Of a stretch of 64,000 nucleotides of DNA, positions 1 through 10,365 are shown piece after piece. The translations under genes and the position numbers were made by a program. The stretch covers positions 1-64,000 of the forward strand of contig NC_009091.1 of assembly GCF_000015965.1 (NCBI RefSeq), read 5' to 3'. Within the stretch, counting starts at the first letter, position 1. Every line of letters starts with the position of its first letter. The DNA is from Prochlorococcus marinus str. MIT 9301. GTDB taxonomy: Bacteria > Cyanobacteriota > Cyanobacteriia > PCC-6307 > Cyanobiaceae. Below the pieces are notes generated by a model. It was not told where the DNA came from. It was given only the letters and a program-made list of their open reading frames with translations, and searched no databases.

Positions 1-169
1 ACCTCGACAAGGTATTTAATTTAAGAATTCCACAGTTCCCACAAGAACTACTACTACTAATTTTTTTATTTTATTATTTATTTATATATTTAGAAAAATT
101 AAAAAATAAATTTATTGAATTTAATTTACGAAAAAAGTATATTGTATTTGTAAAAAGTTCCAAATTCTG
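1..169. other. AT-rich region upstream of dnaN, candidate replication origin
   Basis: About 170 bases precede dnaN at the left edge. Two CCACA-containing motifs (TTCCACA near 28 and TCCCACA near 37) resemble degenerate DnaA boxes, and a strongly AT-rich run from about 58 to 135 could serve as an unwinding element. Cyanobacterial origins are often placed beside dnaN, and chromosomes are often numbered from there. No perfect TTATCCACA box is visible, so the origin call is inference; the region must at least hold the dnaN promoter. Confidence 0.35.
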
Positions 170-1327
170 ATGGAAATTATTTGTAATCAAAATGAATTAA
201 ATAATGCTATACAACTAGTAAGCAAGGCAGTTGCTTCAAGGCCAACGCATCCAATTCTTGCAAACATACTTTTAACAGCTGACCAAGGAACTAATAAAAT
301 AAGCGTCACAGGATTTGATTTAAATTTAGGAATTCAAACTTCTTTTGATGGAACTATTAAAAATAGTGGAGCAATTACGATACCTTCAAAACTTTTATCC
401 GAAATAGTAAATAAATTACCTAATGAAACTCCTGTTTCTCTAGAAGTAGAAGAGAATTCAGATAACATCCTAATAAAAAGTGACAGAGGTTCTTTTAATC
501 TAAAAGGGATACCCTCTGATGAATACCCCAATTTACCATTTGTTGAAAGCGGCACTTCTTTGAATATTGATCCTAGTTCTTTTTTAAAGGCTTTGAAATC
601 TACCATTTTTGCCAGTAGTAATGATGATTCAAAGCAACTACTCACAGGTGTCAATTTTACCTTCAAACCAAATTATTTGGAGTCTGCTTCTACAGATGGC
701 CATAGATTGGCTGTAGCTTTAATTGGTAATGAAGAAGATATTGAAAATAAAGAAAACTTATCTTCAAATGTTGATAATTTATCGGTAACCATCCCAAATA
801 GATCATTAAGAGAAATTGAAAAACTAGTATCCTTGAGAAGCTCAGAAAAATCAATTAAGCTTTTCTATGACAAAGGTCAAGTAGTATTTATATCTTCTAA
901 TCAAATAATTACTACAAGAACCTTAGAAGGTACTTATCCTAATTATTCACAATTAATTCCTGATTCTTTTTCAAAAATTCTTAATTTTAATACAAAAAAA
1001 TTAATTGATGCTTTAGAAAGAATTGCTGTTTTAGCTGATCAGCAAAGTAGTGTTGTAAAGATTAAATTAGATGATACAGATTTAGCTTCAATCAGCGCAG
1101 ATGCTCAAGACATTGGAAATGCAAATGAATCAATACCTGTTTCTTATTCTGGAGAAAATTTTGATATTGCATTTAACGTAAGATATTTGTTAGAAGGTTT
1201 AAAAGTTATTGCTTCTGAAAATGTACTTTTAAAATGTAATATTGCAACTACTCCAGCTGTTTTTGTACCAGAAGATAATCTTAATTCTTTTACTTATCTA
1301 GTTATGCCTGTGCAGGTTCGTTCTTAA
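170..1327 (+). CDS. dnaN: DNA polymerase III beta subunit (sliding clamp)
   Basis: Ring-shaped processivity factor that tethers the replicative polymerase to DNA. The 385-residue length matches the family, with three successive clamp folds (about 1-125, 130-255 and 260-385). The N-terminal stretch ending in VASRPTHPILANILL and the C-terminal VMPVQVRS, equivalent to the usual MPxR ending, are typical. The ATG at 170 gives the canonical N-terminus. The next gene starts at a TTG one base after the stop, suggesting co-transcription. Position beside the putative origin is typical for cyanobacteria. Confidence 0.97.
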   Translation: MEIICNQNELNNAIQLVSKAVASRPTHPILANILLTADQGTNKISVTGFDLNLGIQTSFDGTIKNSGAITIPSKLLSEIVNKLPNETPVSLEVEENSDNILIKSDRGSFNLKGIPSDEYPNLPFVESGTSLNIDPSSFLKALKSTIFASSNDDSKQLLTGVNFTFKPNYLESASTDGHRLAVALIGNEEDIENKENLSSNVDNLSVTIPNRSLREIEKLVSLRSSEKSIKLFYDKGQVVFISSNQIITTRTLEGTYPNYSQLIPDSFSKILNFNTKKLIDALERIAVLADQQSSVVKIKLDDTDLASISADAQDIGNANESIPVSYSGENFDIAFNVRYLLEGLKVIASENVLLKCNIATTPAVFVPEDNLNSFTYLVMPVQVRS

Positions 1328-1328
1328 T

Positions 1329-2036
1329 TTGAAATTACCTAAAGAAATTTTATTAAGTGAATTACTAAATTATAGTGTTAAGGGTAATATGGTCCTTAAT
1401 TATGGAAATGGTGAAAATGTTTGGATGCACCCTCCGGTTCACCGGATTCTAGGATGGTACTCTCGTCCTTCAAATTTAGGTTTAAAAAGAAATGTTTGGC
1501 GATTAAATCAAATTTCTCAAATAATAGATAATGAAATTTATGTCAAAGGCGATCCTGCTATTTCGGATTTAGCAACTTTAAATAGGTTCCCTACTTTAAT
1601 AGAAGCTAATCTTATTAATATAAATGGATCAAAAATAGGAGTCATTGCAGATTTTTTATTTGAAATAAAAACGGGAACAATTAAATATTACTTGGTTTCT
1701 AGATCTAATCCTAAGATTCCAGGTTCTAGTAGATGGAAATTGACTATTGATAATATTATAGATCAACAACCGGGATTGGTATTCTGTGAAAGTAATTCTT
1801 TAGATGATTTATCTTTAATAAAATCAAGTATTAAAAATGAATTTATGCAAAAAGGGAAAAAAATTTTTGATAGATTTGATGATATGAAAAATATTGCTTC
1901 TAATAGATTAGAGGAATGGCTTGAAGAAGATGAAGATATTAGCCAAAACTTAGATTTTAAACAAAAAAGTTTTTATAATAATGACAGAACACCTATCTCG
2001 TCTAGTGAAAAAAAAGAAGATGACCCTTGGATATAA
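1329..2036 (+). CDS. PRC-barrel domain-like conserved cyanobacterial protein
   Basis: 235 residues, starting at a TTG one base after the dnaN stop and ending three bases before purL. The first half (about residues 8-85) and the middle (about 88-160) look like two PRC-barrel-type beta modules: short strands with conserved glycines, including GSKIGVIADFLFEIKTGTIKYYLV. The C-terminal third is charged and probably disordered, ending EKKEDDPWI. PRC barrels occur in photosynthetic reaction-centre H subunits and in RimM-like RNA-processing proteins. The position between dnaN and purL is conserved in Prochlorococcus, but the function is unknown. Confidence 0.8.
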   Translation: MKLPKEILLSELLNYSVKGNMVLNYGNGENVWMHPPVHRILGWYSRPSNLGLKRNVWRLNQISQIIDNEIYVKGDPAISDLATLNRFPTLIEANLININGSKIGVIADFLFEIKTGTIKYYLVSRSNPKIPGSSRWKLTIDNIIDQQPGLVFCESNSLDDLSLIKSSIKNEFMQKGKKIFDRFDDMKNIASNRLEEWLEEDEDISQNLDFKQKSFYNNDRTPISSSEKKEDDPWI

Positions 2037-2039
2037 ATA

Positions 2040-4379
2040 ATGATAAATCAAGAAAATAATGATCTATATGATCTTAATGAAGCACTACAAGTTGAAAATT
2101 TAACACTTAATGATTACGAAGAAATTTGCAAAAGATTAAAGAAAAAACCTAACAGAACAGAATTAGGCATGTTTGGCGTTATGTGGTCCGAACATTGTTG
2201 TTATAGAAATTCAAAACCTTTACTATCTAAGTTTCCCACTAAAGGTAAAAATGTTTTAGTTGGACCTGGAGAAAATGCTGGAGTTATTGATGTTGGAAAT
2301 AATCAAAAACTTGTTTTTAAAATAGAAAGTCATAATCATCCTTCTGCTATTGAACCTTTTCAAGGAGCAGCAACAGGGGTAGGAGGAATTCTAAGAGATA
2401 TATTTACAATGGGTGCAAGGCCCATTGCAGTCTTGAATTCATTGAGATTCGGCAATCTTGATAAATCATCAAATGTTGATTTACTACGAGGAGTTGTATC
2501 CGGTATTGCACATTATGGAAATTGCGTAGGTGTGCCGACTGTTGGAGGTGAAATTGACTTTGATGATAGTTACTCTGGAAATCCTTTAGTGAATGTTATG
2601 GCTTTAGGACTTTTAGAGACCGAAGAAATCGTTTGTTCTGGAGCTAAAAATGTAGGATCACCAGTCTTATATGTTGGTAATACAACTGGCAGAGATGGTG
2701 TTGGTGGTGCTAGTTTTGCTAGTTCAGAATTAACTACAACTTCATTGGATGATAGACCTGCAGTTCAGGTAGGTGATCCATTTGTTGAGAAAAGTCTTAT
2801 TGAAGCTTGTTTGGATGCTTTCAAGACAGGGGATGTTATTGCAGCTCAAGATATGGGTGCTGCAGGTTTAACATGCAGTAGCGCGGAAATGGCTGCAAAT
2901 GGAAATTTAGGGATTTCAATTGATTTAGATTTGGTCCCTTCCAGAGAAGATGATATGTCTTCATACCAATATTTATTATCTGAATCGCAAGAAAGAATGT
3001 TGTTTGTCGTTAAAGAAGAAAAAATTAATGATCTTATTGAAAAATTTAATAAATGGGGATTATATGCCAGTGTTATTGGTGAAGTGATAGGAACTAATGA
3101 GGTAATTATTTCTCATAAAGGTAAAATTGTGGCTCAAATACCTACTTCTGCCTTATCTGATGATACTCCTGTAAATTTCCATAATGTGATTAATAACCCA
3201 CCCGACGATCTTTTAAATAAATGGGAATGGAAAGAAAATGATTTACCAGAAATTCATGAGCAAAAAATATTTTCATTGAAGGAAAATAAGAAATTTTCTT
3301 TTCAAGAAATCATTTTAAAACTACTTTCTAATCCATCAATAGCTTCTAAACGATGGATTTATAAACAATATGACTCTCAAGTTCAAGCAAATACAGTTTT
3401 TAAACCTGGAAAATCAGATGCAGCCGTAGTAAGACTAAGGGAACAATATAAAAAAAATAAAAGTAAAGTATTTTCTGGTGTCGCTGCTTCAGTTGATTGC
3501 AATAGTAGATGGGTTGCGCTTGATCCTTTTAGAGGATCTATCGCTGCCGTTGCAGAGTCCGCTAGAAACGTTAGTTGTGTTGGTGCTGAACCTGTAGCAA
3601 TTACAAATAATTTAAATTTTTCTTCCCCTGAGAGTGAAATAGGATATTGGCAACTCTCATCTTCATGTAATGGAATTACAGAAGCTTGTAAAGCTTTAGA
3701 AACTCCTGTTACAGGAGGTAATGTATCTTTATATAATGAATCTAAAAACAAAGATAATCTAATTACTCCTATCAATCCTACTCCTGTTATTGGAATGGTT
3801 GGAAAGATAGATAATATCGAAAAAGCTATAAGTTGTGAATGGAAAAATATTGATGATCAAATCTGGTTAATTGGCTCCTATAAATCAGATACGACAATTG
3901 CAGCTAGTTCTTATTTGGAATATTTTCATGGAGAAATTACTGGTCGGCCTCCAAAAATAGATTTGTTGGATGAAAAGTTTTGCCAGAGTTTTTTAAGAAA
4001 TGCGATTTTAAATAGTCTTGTAGTTTCTTCTCACGATATTAGCGATGGCGGTTTAGCTATAGCTTTAGCAGAGTCTTGTATTTTATCTGCAAAAGGTGCA
4101 ACGATAGAATTAAAAAAAGATATAAACAGAGAAGATAATTTATTGTTTGCAGAAGGAGGTTCTAGAATTATTTTTTCAATAAACAAAATTAAACAAAATG
4201 AATGGCTTAATTATTTAAAACAAAATCAAATAAACTTTCCATCAAGTGTATATGTAAAAAAAATAGGACATGTGTCTAGTGAAACTCTTAAGATAAATAT
4301 CCAAGATAAAAATATTTGCAATATTAGGGTTGAGGAATTATCTGAAAAATTTAATAATAGTATTTCAGATTACTTTTAA
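2040..4379 (+). CDS. purL: Phosphoribosylformylglycinamidine synthase subunit II
   Basis: ATP-dependent FGAM synthase, fourth step of de novo purine synthesis. At 779 residues it is the small stand-alone form that works with PurS and PurQ, neither of which is in this window. Visible motifs are MWSEHCCYRNSKPLL near residue 47, ESHNHPSAIEPFQGAATGVGG near 98, the duplicated AIRS-type ATP-binding halves, and VTGGNVSLYNE near 560. Followed 47 bases later by purF on the same strand, so likely one purine operon. Confidence 0.96.
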   Translation: MINQENNDLYDLNEALQVENLTLNDYEEICKRLKKKPNRTELGMFGVMWSEHCCYRNSKPLLSKFPTKGKNVLVGPGENAGVIDVGNNQKLVFKIESHNHPSAIEPFQGAATGVGGILRDIFTMGARPIAVLNSLRFGNLDKSSNVDLLRGVVSGIAHYGNCVGVPTVGGEIDFDDSYSGNPLVNVMALGLLETEEIVCSGAKNVGSPVLYVGNTTGRDGVGGASFASSELTTTSLDDRPAVQVGDPFVEKSLIEACLDAFKTGDVIAAQDMGAAGLTCSSAEMAANGNLGISIDLDLVPSREDDMSSYQYLLSESQERMLFVVKEEKINDLIEKFNKWGLYASVIGEVIGTNEVIISHKGKIVAQIPTSALSDDTPVNFHNVINNPPDDLLNKWEWKENDLPEIHEQKIFSLKENKKFSFQEIILKLLSNPSIASKRWIYKQYDSQVQANTVFKPGKSDAAVVRLREQYKKNKSKVFSGVAASVDCNSRWVALDPFRGSIAAVAESARNVSCVGAEPVAITNNLNFSSPESEIGYWQLSSSCNGITEACKALETPVTGGNVSLYNESKNKDNLITPINPTPVIGMVGKIDNIEKAISCEWKNIDDQIWLIGSYKSDTTIAASSYLEYFHGEITGRPPKIDLLDEKFCQSFLRNAILNSLVVSSHDISDGGLAIALAESCILSAKGATIELKKDINREDNLLFAEGGSRIIFSINKIKQNEWLNYLKQNQINFPSSVYVKKIGHVSSETLKINIQDKNICNIRVEELSEKFNNSISDYF

Positions 4380-4426
4380 ATATGAAAAACATTTCTCAAC
4401 TATTAAAATTTTTAAGATATTAAGTT

Positions 4427-5887
4427 ATGTGCGGAATAGTTGGAATCGTTTCTTCAGATGATGTAAATCAGCAAATTTACGATAGTCTTTTGCTTTTGCA
4501 GCATAGAGGTCAAGATTCAACAGGTATAGCTACAATGGAAAATACTGTTTTCCATATACATAAGGCTAAAGGTCAGGTTAATACTGCTTATAGAACGAGA
4601 GATATGAGGAATTTAATCGGCAAAATTGGATTGGGTCATGTTAGGTATGCAACAAAAGGATCAGCAGAAAGTGTAGAAGAAGCACAGCCTTTTTATGTTA
4701 ATGCTCCTTATGGAATTGTTTTGATACATAATGGAAATTTGACGAACACTAGAGTTCTAGAAAAACAATTATTTAATATTGATAAAAGGCATACAAATTC
4801 TTCAAGTGATACTGAAATGTTGTTAAATGTATTTGCGACAGAATTACAAGAACAAATTCATAATCAAGAATTAGAACCTGATATTATTTTTAGTGCCGTT
4901 AAATCTTTACATAAAAGAATTCAGGGATCATATGCTTCAATTGCATTAATTTCAGGACATGGTTTATTAGCATTCAGAGATCCCTTCGGTATTAGGCCTT
5001 TAGTCATAGGAAAAAGATTTTCGTTAACTACAAAAAAAGAAGAGTGGATGGTTGCTAGCGAATCTCTAGTTCTTGAGAATAACGATTATCAAGTAGTGAG
5101 AGACGTAGATCCTGGAGAAGCTGTTTTTATAAATCTTAATGGTGAGTTTTTTTCTAAGCAATGTTCTGAAAATCCAATGTTATTTCCTTGTTCTTTTGAA
5201 TATGTTTATTTAGCTAGACCAGATTCAATAATGAATGGAATTTCAGTATATAAAGCTCGCTTAAAGATGGGAGATTATTTGGCAGAAACAATAAAACAGA
5301 CAATTAATTCTGGAGACGTTGATGTAGTTATGCCTATTCCTGATTCTTCTAGACCTGCTGCAATGCAAGTTGCAAGACAGTTAGGGATTGAATATAGGGA
5401 GGGTTTTTTTAAAAACAGATATGTTGGCCGAACATTCATAATGCCTGGTCAACAGAAACGTAAGAAATCTGTAAGACAAAAGTTAAATGCAATGAGCGCA
5501 GAGTTTAAAAATAAAAATGTATTAATTGTTGATGACTCGATAGTAAGAGGTACCACTTCAAAAGAAATTGTCCAGATGGCTAAAGATGCAGGAGCAAATA
5601 AGGTTTTCTTCACATCAGCAGCCCCTCCTGTTCGTTTTCCTCATGTTTATGGAATTAATATGCCGAATAGAGATGAATTAATAGCTCATGACAGAACAAT
5701 AGCTGAAATTGCTGATCATCTTTCAATTGATAACCTTGTTTATCAAAGTGTTGAAAGTTTACGGAAATCTATAATAAGTGATTCTCCTATTCAGGATTTG
5801 GAGATGAGTTGCTTTACCGGGTCTTATGTAACCGGAACAGTAAATCAAGAATACTTAAATTGGGTTGAAAATGAATATAAATCTTAG
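4427..5887 (+). CDS. purF: Amidophosphoribosyltransferase
   Basis: First committed step of purine synthesis: transfers ammonia from glutamine to PRPP. The glutaminase nucleophile is Cys2, exposed directly after Met1 (MCGIVGIV), so there is no propeptide to remove. [11 protein letters not shown] near residue 26 and the PRPP-binding loop [14 protein letters not shown] near 365 are intact. Cysteines that ligate an Fe-S cluster in Bacillus-type enzymes appear partly missing: PHVYGIN has His where a Cys is expected, and the C-terminal CxxC is reduced to MSCFTG. It therefore resembles the cluster-free E. coli type. Its 3' end overlaps the convergent topoisomerase gene by four bases. Confidence 0.96.
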   Translation: MCGIVGIVSSDDVNQQIYDSLLLLQHRGQDSTGIATMENTVFHIHKAKGQVNTAYRTRDMRNLIGKIGLGHVRYATKGSAESVEEAQPFYVNAPYGIVLIHNGNLTNTRVLEKQLFNIDKRHTNSSSDTEMLLNVFATELQEQIHNQELEPDIIFSAVKSLHKRIQGSYASIALISGHGLLAFRDPFGIRPLVIGKRFSLTTKKEEWMVASESLVLENNDYQVVRDVDPGEAVFINLNGEFFSKQCSENPMLFPCSFEYVYLARPDSIMNGISVYKARLKMGDYLAETIKQTINSGDVDVVMPIPDSSRPAAMQVARQLGIEYREGFFKNRYVGRTFIMPGQQKRKKSVRQKLNAMSAEFKNKNVLIVDDSIVRGTTSKEIVQMAKDAGANKVFFTSAAPPVRFPHVYGINMPNRDELIAHDRTIAEIADHLSIDNLVYQSVESLRKSIISDSPIQDLEMSCFTGSYVTGTVNQEYLNWVENEYKS

Positions 5888-8325
5888 TCGATAAAATTTT
5901 CAAGTCGGAAACAATTTTCAAGATATTCATCTTTGTCTAAGTTTAAAAAATCTATTAAAAATTTTGATTTATTTGGTTTGAAATTTAATTTATTTAGGTC
6001 TAATCTTGCAGATTTATTTTTATTAGTTTCAATATCAAGATAATGGTTACTTGTTACTATTTTAAAGAAGCAATCGTTTTTAAGTTGGGTTTTTTCATTT
6101 AAGTAACCCAAGCTGTATTCATTGGAATAATAAATTTCATTACTATTTATACAAAAAATTTTTCCTTGTCTAGATATTAAAAAAATATTTTCTCCATTAT
6201 CAAATGGACAACAAGATACGATTGTTTCACTTGGTAAAAGTTTTGCGAGTATTAATCCTTGGGATTGTTTAGAAGTTGGCGTTAAAATTTTATTTGATAA
6301 ATTAAATCTAAAAATTCTTCCTATCGAGGTTAAAATTATTAAATCTTTGTTTTTATTAGAAATAAATGAATCAATTGTTTTTAAATTATTTTTTAATTTT
6401 GTAATTGTGAAAGATCTATTACTTTTAATCATATCTTCATCAAATAATACTTTTTTAAATCTTCCATCTGAATTCAAGATGCATAAATAATTTTTAATTT
6501 CTTTTTTAATTGAATGAAAGTTTATTATTTCACTAGGATGAATATTTCCAAGTATTTTATTGTCTAATTTATAGTCATTATTTACATTTGACTCCCAATC
6601 AATATTAAAAACTTTTCCTGTATTTGTGATGCCAATTAATTTTATATTTTTTTCAATATTGCATATAAATTTTTGAATATTTTTATTATCTATAAATTTA
6701 TTTACAACTTCAAATGATTTCTTGTAATTACCTAAAATCATTTTCTTTAAGTAAAGTCTATTGTCAATGCATAATTTAGTTTTTTTATTTATGAATTCCT
6801 CTAATATCTGATTATTGAGATTTTCTAGTTCTTTATTTTGATTGATATTTTTAATTACTTTTGTTTTACGTTTAACATTGTATTTCTTCTTTAAGATTAA
6901 TAGCTCTTCTATAAGTAATTCGAGTAATAATTCTCTTTCGTTTAATAATTTTTGAAAATAACTCTTTTTTTCTTCCAAATTTATTATTTCATTATCAATT
7001 TGATTCTTTTCTAGATTTGTTAATTTTCTTAGTGGCATATCTAAAACTGAACTTGCTTGTTTTTCACTTAGGAAAAAATTTTTAATTAATTTCGATTTAG
7101 CTTCTACAGAATTTTCTGATTCTTCAATAATTGCTACAACTTTTTTTATGTTTTTTGTGGCTTTAGATAAACCTTCTAATATTTCTAGTTTTTCAAGAGT
7201 GTTTTTTAGAAAATAAAAAGTTCTTTTTCTAATTGTTTCTTCTCTAAATTCGAGAAAAAAGTTGAGATATTTTTTTAGGCTTAATTGTACAGGCTTGCCT
7301 TTAATTAAAGCTAAGAATATCGCACCAAAGTTTGTTTGAAGAGTTGTTTTTTTATATAAATTAGAAATAACAAGTTCAGAATTAGAATCTTTTTTTAGCT
7401 CTATTACAATTCTCATTCCATCTCTATCGCTTTCGTCTCTAATATCAGAGATTCCATGAATTTTACCTGAATTGACAAGTTCTGCGAGTTTTTCAATCCA
7501 ACCTGCTTTACTAATTTGGTAAGGAAGTTCTGTAATTATTAGCGCATTCTTTTTATGTTTACCTTTGCCTAAATTTACTTCTTCCATATTTATAACTCCT
7601 CTTATTGTTAAAGATCCTTTTCCTGTTTCATAAAGTTCTTCTATTGCTGCACTATGAATTAGCTCTCCTCCAGTAGGAAAATCAGGTCCTTGAATAATTT
7701 TAGAAAGTTTTTTATTACTAATATCATTATTTTTTACTAAAGCAACTAAGCTATCTACAATTTCGCCTAGGTTGTGAGGGGGTATGTTTGTTGCCATGCC
7801 GACAGCAATACCTGATGAGCCGTTTAACAATAAAAATGGAAGTTGGGCCGGAAGAACATCTGGTTCTGTTTGAGAACCGTCAAAGTTATTCGAAAAACTT
7901 ACTGTTTCTGATCCAATTTCTTCAAGAAAACCTTTATGAGCTATCGAAGCTAATCTGGTTTCAGTATATCTCATTGCTGCTGGCGGATCGTTATCTACAG
8001 ATCCAAAATTTCCATGGCCGTCAAGAGTAGGATATTTTGTAGAAAAATCTTGTACTAGCCTTACTAATGCATCATATACTGCCTGATCTCCATGAGGATG
8101 GTACTTTCCAAGTACATCTCCTACAACTCTCGCACACTTTCTAAATGGCTTATCAGGTGTTAAACCTAACTCGTACATTGCAAATAGTATTCTTCTTTGC
8201 ACAGGCTTAAGGCCGTCTCTTGCATCGGGTAGAGCACGTCCAACTATTACGCTCATTGCATACTCCAAATAAGAACGTTGCATTTCTTCTTGAAGTGAGA
8301 TAGAAGTGAAGTTTTTCTTATCCAT
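5884..8325 (-). CDS. DNA gyrase/topoisomerase IV subunit A
   Basis: Type IIA topoisomerase breakage-reunion subunit, 813 residues. The catalytic tyrosine is Tyr120 in [11 protein letters not shown], and QRRILFAM and [12 protein letters not shown] are conserved. The drug-pocket position that is Ser in E. coli GyrA is Gln81 here. The C-terminal half (about 500-813) is Asn/Lys-rich, diverged beta-propeller sequence in which I see no QRRGGKG GyrA-box, so this may be the ParC-like paralogue rather than the supercoiling GyrA. The ATG at 8325 gives the standard N-terminus. It is convergent with purF, overlapping by four bases. Confidence 0.9.
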   Translation of the reverse strand: MDKKNFTSISLQEEMQRSYLEYAMSVIVGRALPDARDGLKPVQRRILFAMYELGLTPDKPFRKCARVVGDVLGKYHPHGDQAVYDALVRLVQDFSTKYPTLDGHGNFGSVDNDPPAAMRYTETRLASIAHKGFLEEIGSETVSFSNNFDGSQTEPDVLPAQLPFLLLNGSSGIAVGMATNIPPHNLGEIVDSLVALVKNNDISNKKLSKIIQGPDFPTGGELIHSAAIEELYETGKGSLTIRGVINMEEVNLGKGKHKKNALIITELPYQISKAGWIEKLAELVNSGKIHGISDIRDESDRDGMRIVIELKKDSNSELVISNLYKKTTLQTNFGAIFLALIKGKPVQLSLKKYLNFFLEFREETIRKRTFYFLKNTLEKLEILEGLSKATKNIKKVVAIIEESENSVEAKSKLIKNFFLSEKQASSVLDMPLRKLTNLEKNQIDNEIINLEEKKSYFQKLLNERELLLELLIEELLILKKKYNVKRKTKVIKNINQNKELENLNNQILEEFINKKTKLCIDNRLYLKKMILGNYKKSFEVVNKFIDNKNIQKFICNIEKNIKLIGITNTGKVFNIDWESNVNNDYKLDNKILGNIHPSEIINFHSIKKEIKNYLCILNSDGRFKKVLFDEDMIKSNRSFTITKLKNNLKTIDSFISNKNKDLIILTSIGRIFRFNLSNKILTPTSKQSQGLILAKLLPSETIVSCCPFDNGENIFLISRQGKIFCINSNEIYYSNEYSLGYLNEKTQLKNDCFFKIVTSNHYLDIETNKNKSARLDLNKLNFKPNKSKFLIDFLNLDKDEYLENCFRLENFID

Positions 8326-8402
8326 TAGAACGTAAAATTGAAAAAATATTGATTAATTAAATTAAGACTAATAGGTAAAACAATATTTACCAGTATTGAA
8401 AA

Positions 8403-9266
8403 TTAAGATGATTCAGTTATTTTGGATTTTGCTAGTATTACATCTTTTTTAAGCTGTTCATTTTGTAAAAGAATTTCTGTAGAGGATTGTAATTTCTCTC
8501 CCCACAACTGTTCTTTTCTATAATCATAATTGACGTATCTAGGATCTTTAGCCAAAGCTTTTTTTGCTAGCTTAATTGCTAACTTAGTATCATTATCCCT
8601 AACGCATGAGGCCAGTCCTAGCAATGGTTCAGCATTTTCCTGAATTGCGATTGCACTTTTAAAAAGTTTGATTGATAGATTTATATTGTTTTTCTCAAAA
8701 TAAGCTAAACCTTGATTATTAATTGCTTGCCAGAAATCAGGTTTAATTTTGATAGATTTTTCAAACAATTTGATAGCTCCCAAGTAATTTTTTTCTATTA
8801 AAAAAATATTTCCTAATTGAAAAATAGCTTTGTGGTTATTAGGTTCTATCTTTATTCCTTTTTCTAAAGCATTCTTTGCCTTTTTTTGTTGTGATGTTTT
8901 TAAGTATATATTACTTTTAGTAAAATATATTTCGCTAATATTTGCGTTTAGCTGCTCTGCTTTATTTAGAGAATTTAATGCGTTTTTGTATTGTTTGCTA
9001 GCTATTTGTGCTTCAGCTAAAATTAACCAAAGCTTTTCATCTTTTGAATTTATTTTCACAGATAATTTAGCTAAGCTAAGGCTATCTTCATATTGTCCAA
9101 AATAAAGAAGTTGATATGCATTTTTACCAATATATAAACTTTGCTTTTCTAAATTTTTTATTGTTGGGTAATAATAATAAGGAACAATTGCTTGAACTTT
9201 TTTTATTTGTAAAAAGTAAAAACTGATTAAGGAGATCCAGAGTATTCTTTGTAAAAACTTTTTCAT
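8403..9266 (-). CDS. Secreted or anchored TPR-repeat protein
   Basis: 287 residues. An N-terminal hydrophobic segment (FLQRILWISLISFYFLQIKK, about 4-24) is followed by AIVPYYYYPT, consistent with a signal peptide or anchor. Residues about 48-260 form five or six tetratricopeptide repeats with the usual A/G/Y spacing and PNN/PDF turns, for example GIKIEPNNHKAIFQLGNIFLIEKNY. TPRs act as protein-binding scaffolds; the partner is unknown. The start overlaps the end of queG by four bases (ATGA-type coupling), so it is probably translated from the queG transcript. A Prochlorococcus core gene with no assigned role. Confidence 0.8.
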   Translation of the reverse strand: MKKFLQRILWISLISFYFLQIKKVQAIVPYYYYPTIKNLEKQSLYIGKNAYQLLYFGQYEDSLSLAKLSVKINSKDEKLWLILAEAQIASKQYKNALNSLNKAEQLNANISEIYFTKSNIYLKTSQQKKAKNALEKGIKIEPNNHKAIFQLGNIFLIEKNYLGAIKLFEKSIKIKPDFWQAINNQGLAYFEKNNINLSIKLFKSAIAIQENAEPLLGLASCVRDNDTKLAIKLAKKALAKDPRYVNYDYRKEQLWGEKLQSSTEILLQNEQLKKDVILAKSKITESS

Positions 9267-10219
9267 ATATTAGTTTCGTTATTTTTTAGATTTGCTTGTA
9301 TGTTTCTTTTCCACATCCATGGTTTAATTCTTTTTAATGTAGTGCCTTGAAGATTTTCTTTCCAAGTTTCATCGTCCCAAGTTAGGGCATCAATATTAAG
9401 ATTTGTAATCCATTCTTTAGGTGTGGTTTCACAATTATTGTTGAATGGCACTGATTTATTCCATGGGCATACATCTTGACAAATATCACAACCAGCGACC
9501 CATCCATCTAAGTTTTTTTCTATTTTCTTTGGAATAGTTTTGCCTCTGCTCTCTATTGTGTGATATGCAATGCATAGATCCGATTGTATTACAAACGGTT
9601 CTACTATTGCCTTTGTGGGACAATGTTCAATGCACAAATCACATTTCCCACAAAGCGATTGATGAGGTTTATCTGATATTAAATCTTTTGTGAGAATCAT
9701 AAATCCTAAAGTAAACCAAGAACCGTTGTTTTTGCTTATTAAATTACTATTTTTACCTATCCAACCAATCCCTGCCTCCTCAGCCCATGCTTTTTCAAGA
9801 AGCGGAGAGGTATCAACACATATTTTCCATTTGCAATCAGGAATTTCTTTGTTGATCCATTTACCAATATTCTTTAATTTTTTGTGAATCACTTTATGAT
9901 AATCCTCTCCTTGGCCAAATTTAGCTACCTTGAGAAAATTATTATTGTTGTTTTGTGAATTAATGTAAGTATATCCAACGCTTAAAACACTTTTTGCCTC
10001 TTCAAAAAGTGAGCCTATATTTCTTCTCCTTTCTGCTTCCATCCATTTCATTTCTGCATGGTAATTATTTGATAACCATCTTTCTAATGCATTATTTCTT
10101 AATTTTATACGCGAACTACCTGGTATTGAAGCTATTCCAGCAATTGTAAAACCTTCAAAAATAGCTCTTTCTTTTAACTTTTTACTAATTTCTTTTTTGT
10201 CTTGAATCCTATTAATCAT
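9263..10219 (-). CDS. queG: Epoxyqueuosine reductase
   Basis: Cobalamin- and Fe-S-dependent enzyme for the last step of queuosine synthesis in tRNA (epoxyqueuosine to queuosine). Two 4Fe-4S motifs are visible, CGKCDLCIEHCP near residue 188 and CDICQDVCPWN near 243. The conserved DTSPLLEKAWAEEAGIGWIGKNS block near 136 belongs to the B12-binding and active-site region. At 318 residues it is close to the core length and lacks the C-terminal HEAT extension of some homologues. Linked by a four-base overlap to the downstream TPR gene. cbiD in the same window fits the B12 requirement. Confidence 0.93.
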   Translation of the reverse strand: MINRIQDKKEISKKLKERAIFEGFTIAGIASIPGSSRIKLRNNALERWLSNNYHAEMKWMEAERRRNIGSLFEEAKSVLSVGYTYINSQNNNNNFLKVAKFGQGEDYHKVIHKKLKNIGKWINKEIPDCKWKICVDTSPLLEKAWAEEAGIGWIGKNSNLISKNNGSWFTLGFMILTKDLISDKPHQSLCGKCDLCIEHCPTKAIVEPFVIQSDLCIAYHTIESRGKTIPKKIEKNLDGWVAGCDICQDVCPWNKSVPFNNNCETTPKEWITNLNIDALTWDDETWKENLQGTTLKRIKPWMWKRNIQANLKNNETNI

Positions 10220-10282
10220 TTCATAATTTTTTATAGCATTTCTCTTAAGACTTATTTTGGAGAATAAACTTATAAATAAAAA

Positions 10283-10308
10283 GGATATATTTTAAAAAAA
10301 ATATATCC
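10283..10308. promoter_or_regulatory. Perfect 11-bp inverted repeat between queG and the DUF502 gene
   Basis: GGATATATTTT and its exact reverse complement are separated by AAAA. It lies in the 146-bp divergent intergenic region. On the minus strand the hairpin is followed by a T-rich run, so it could be a terminator or attenuator ahead of queG; as DNA it could be an operator. Its role is not resolvable from sequence. Confidence 0.4.
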
Positions 10309-10365
10309 TAACTCAGTAAAAACAGTTAAATTATTAGTAATGTTAATATAGTTAGAAAATTTATT

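Noticed and set aside
3383-3775. Long minus-strand frame inside purL
   Set aside because: Shadow of a strongly conserved enzyme gene; no start context or family features.
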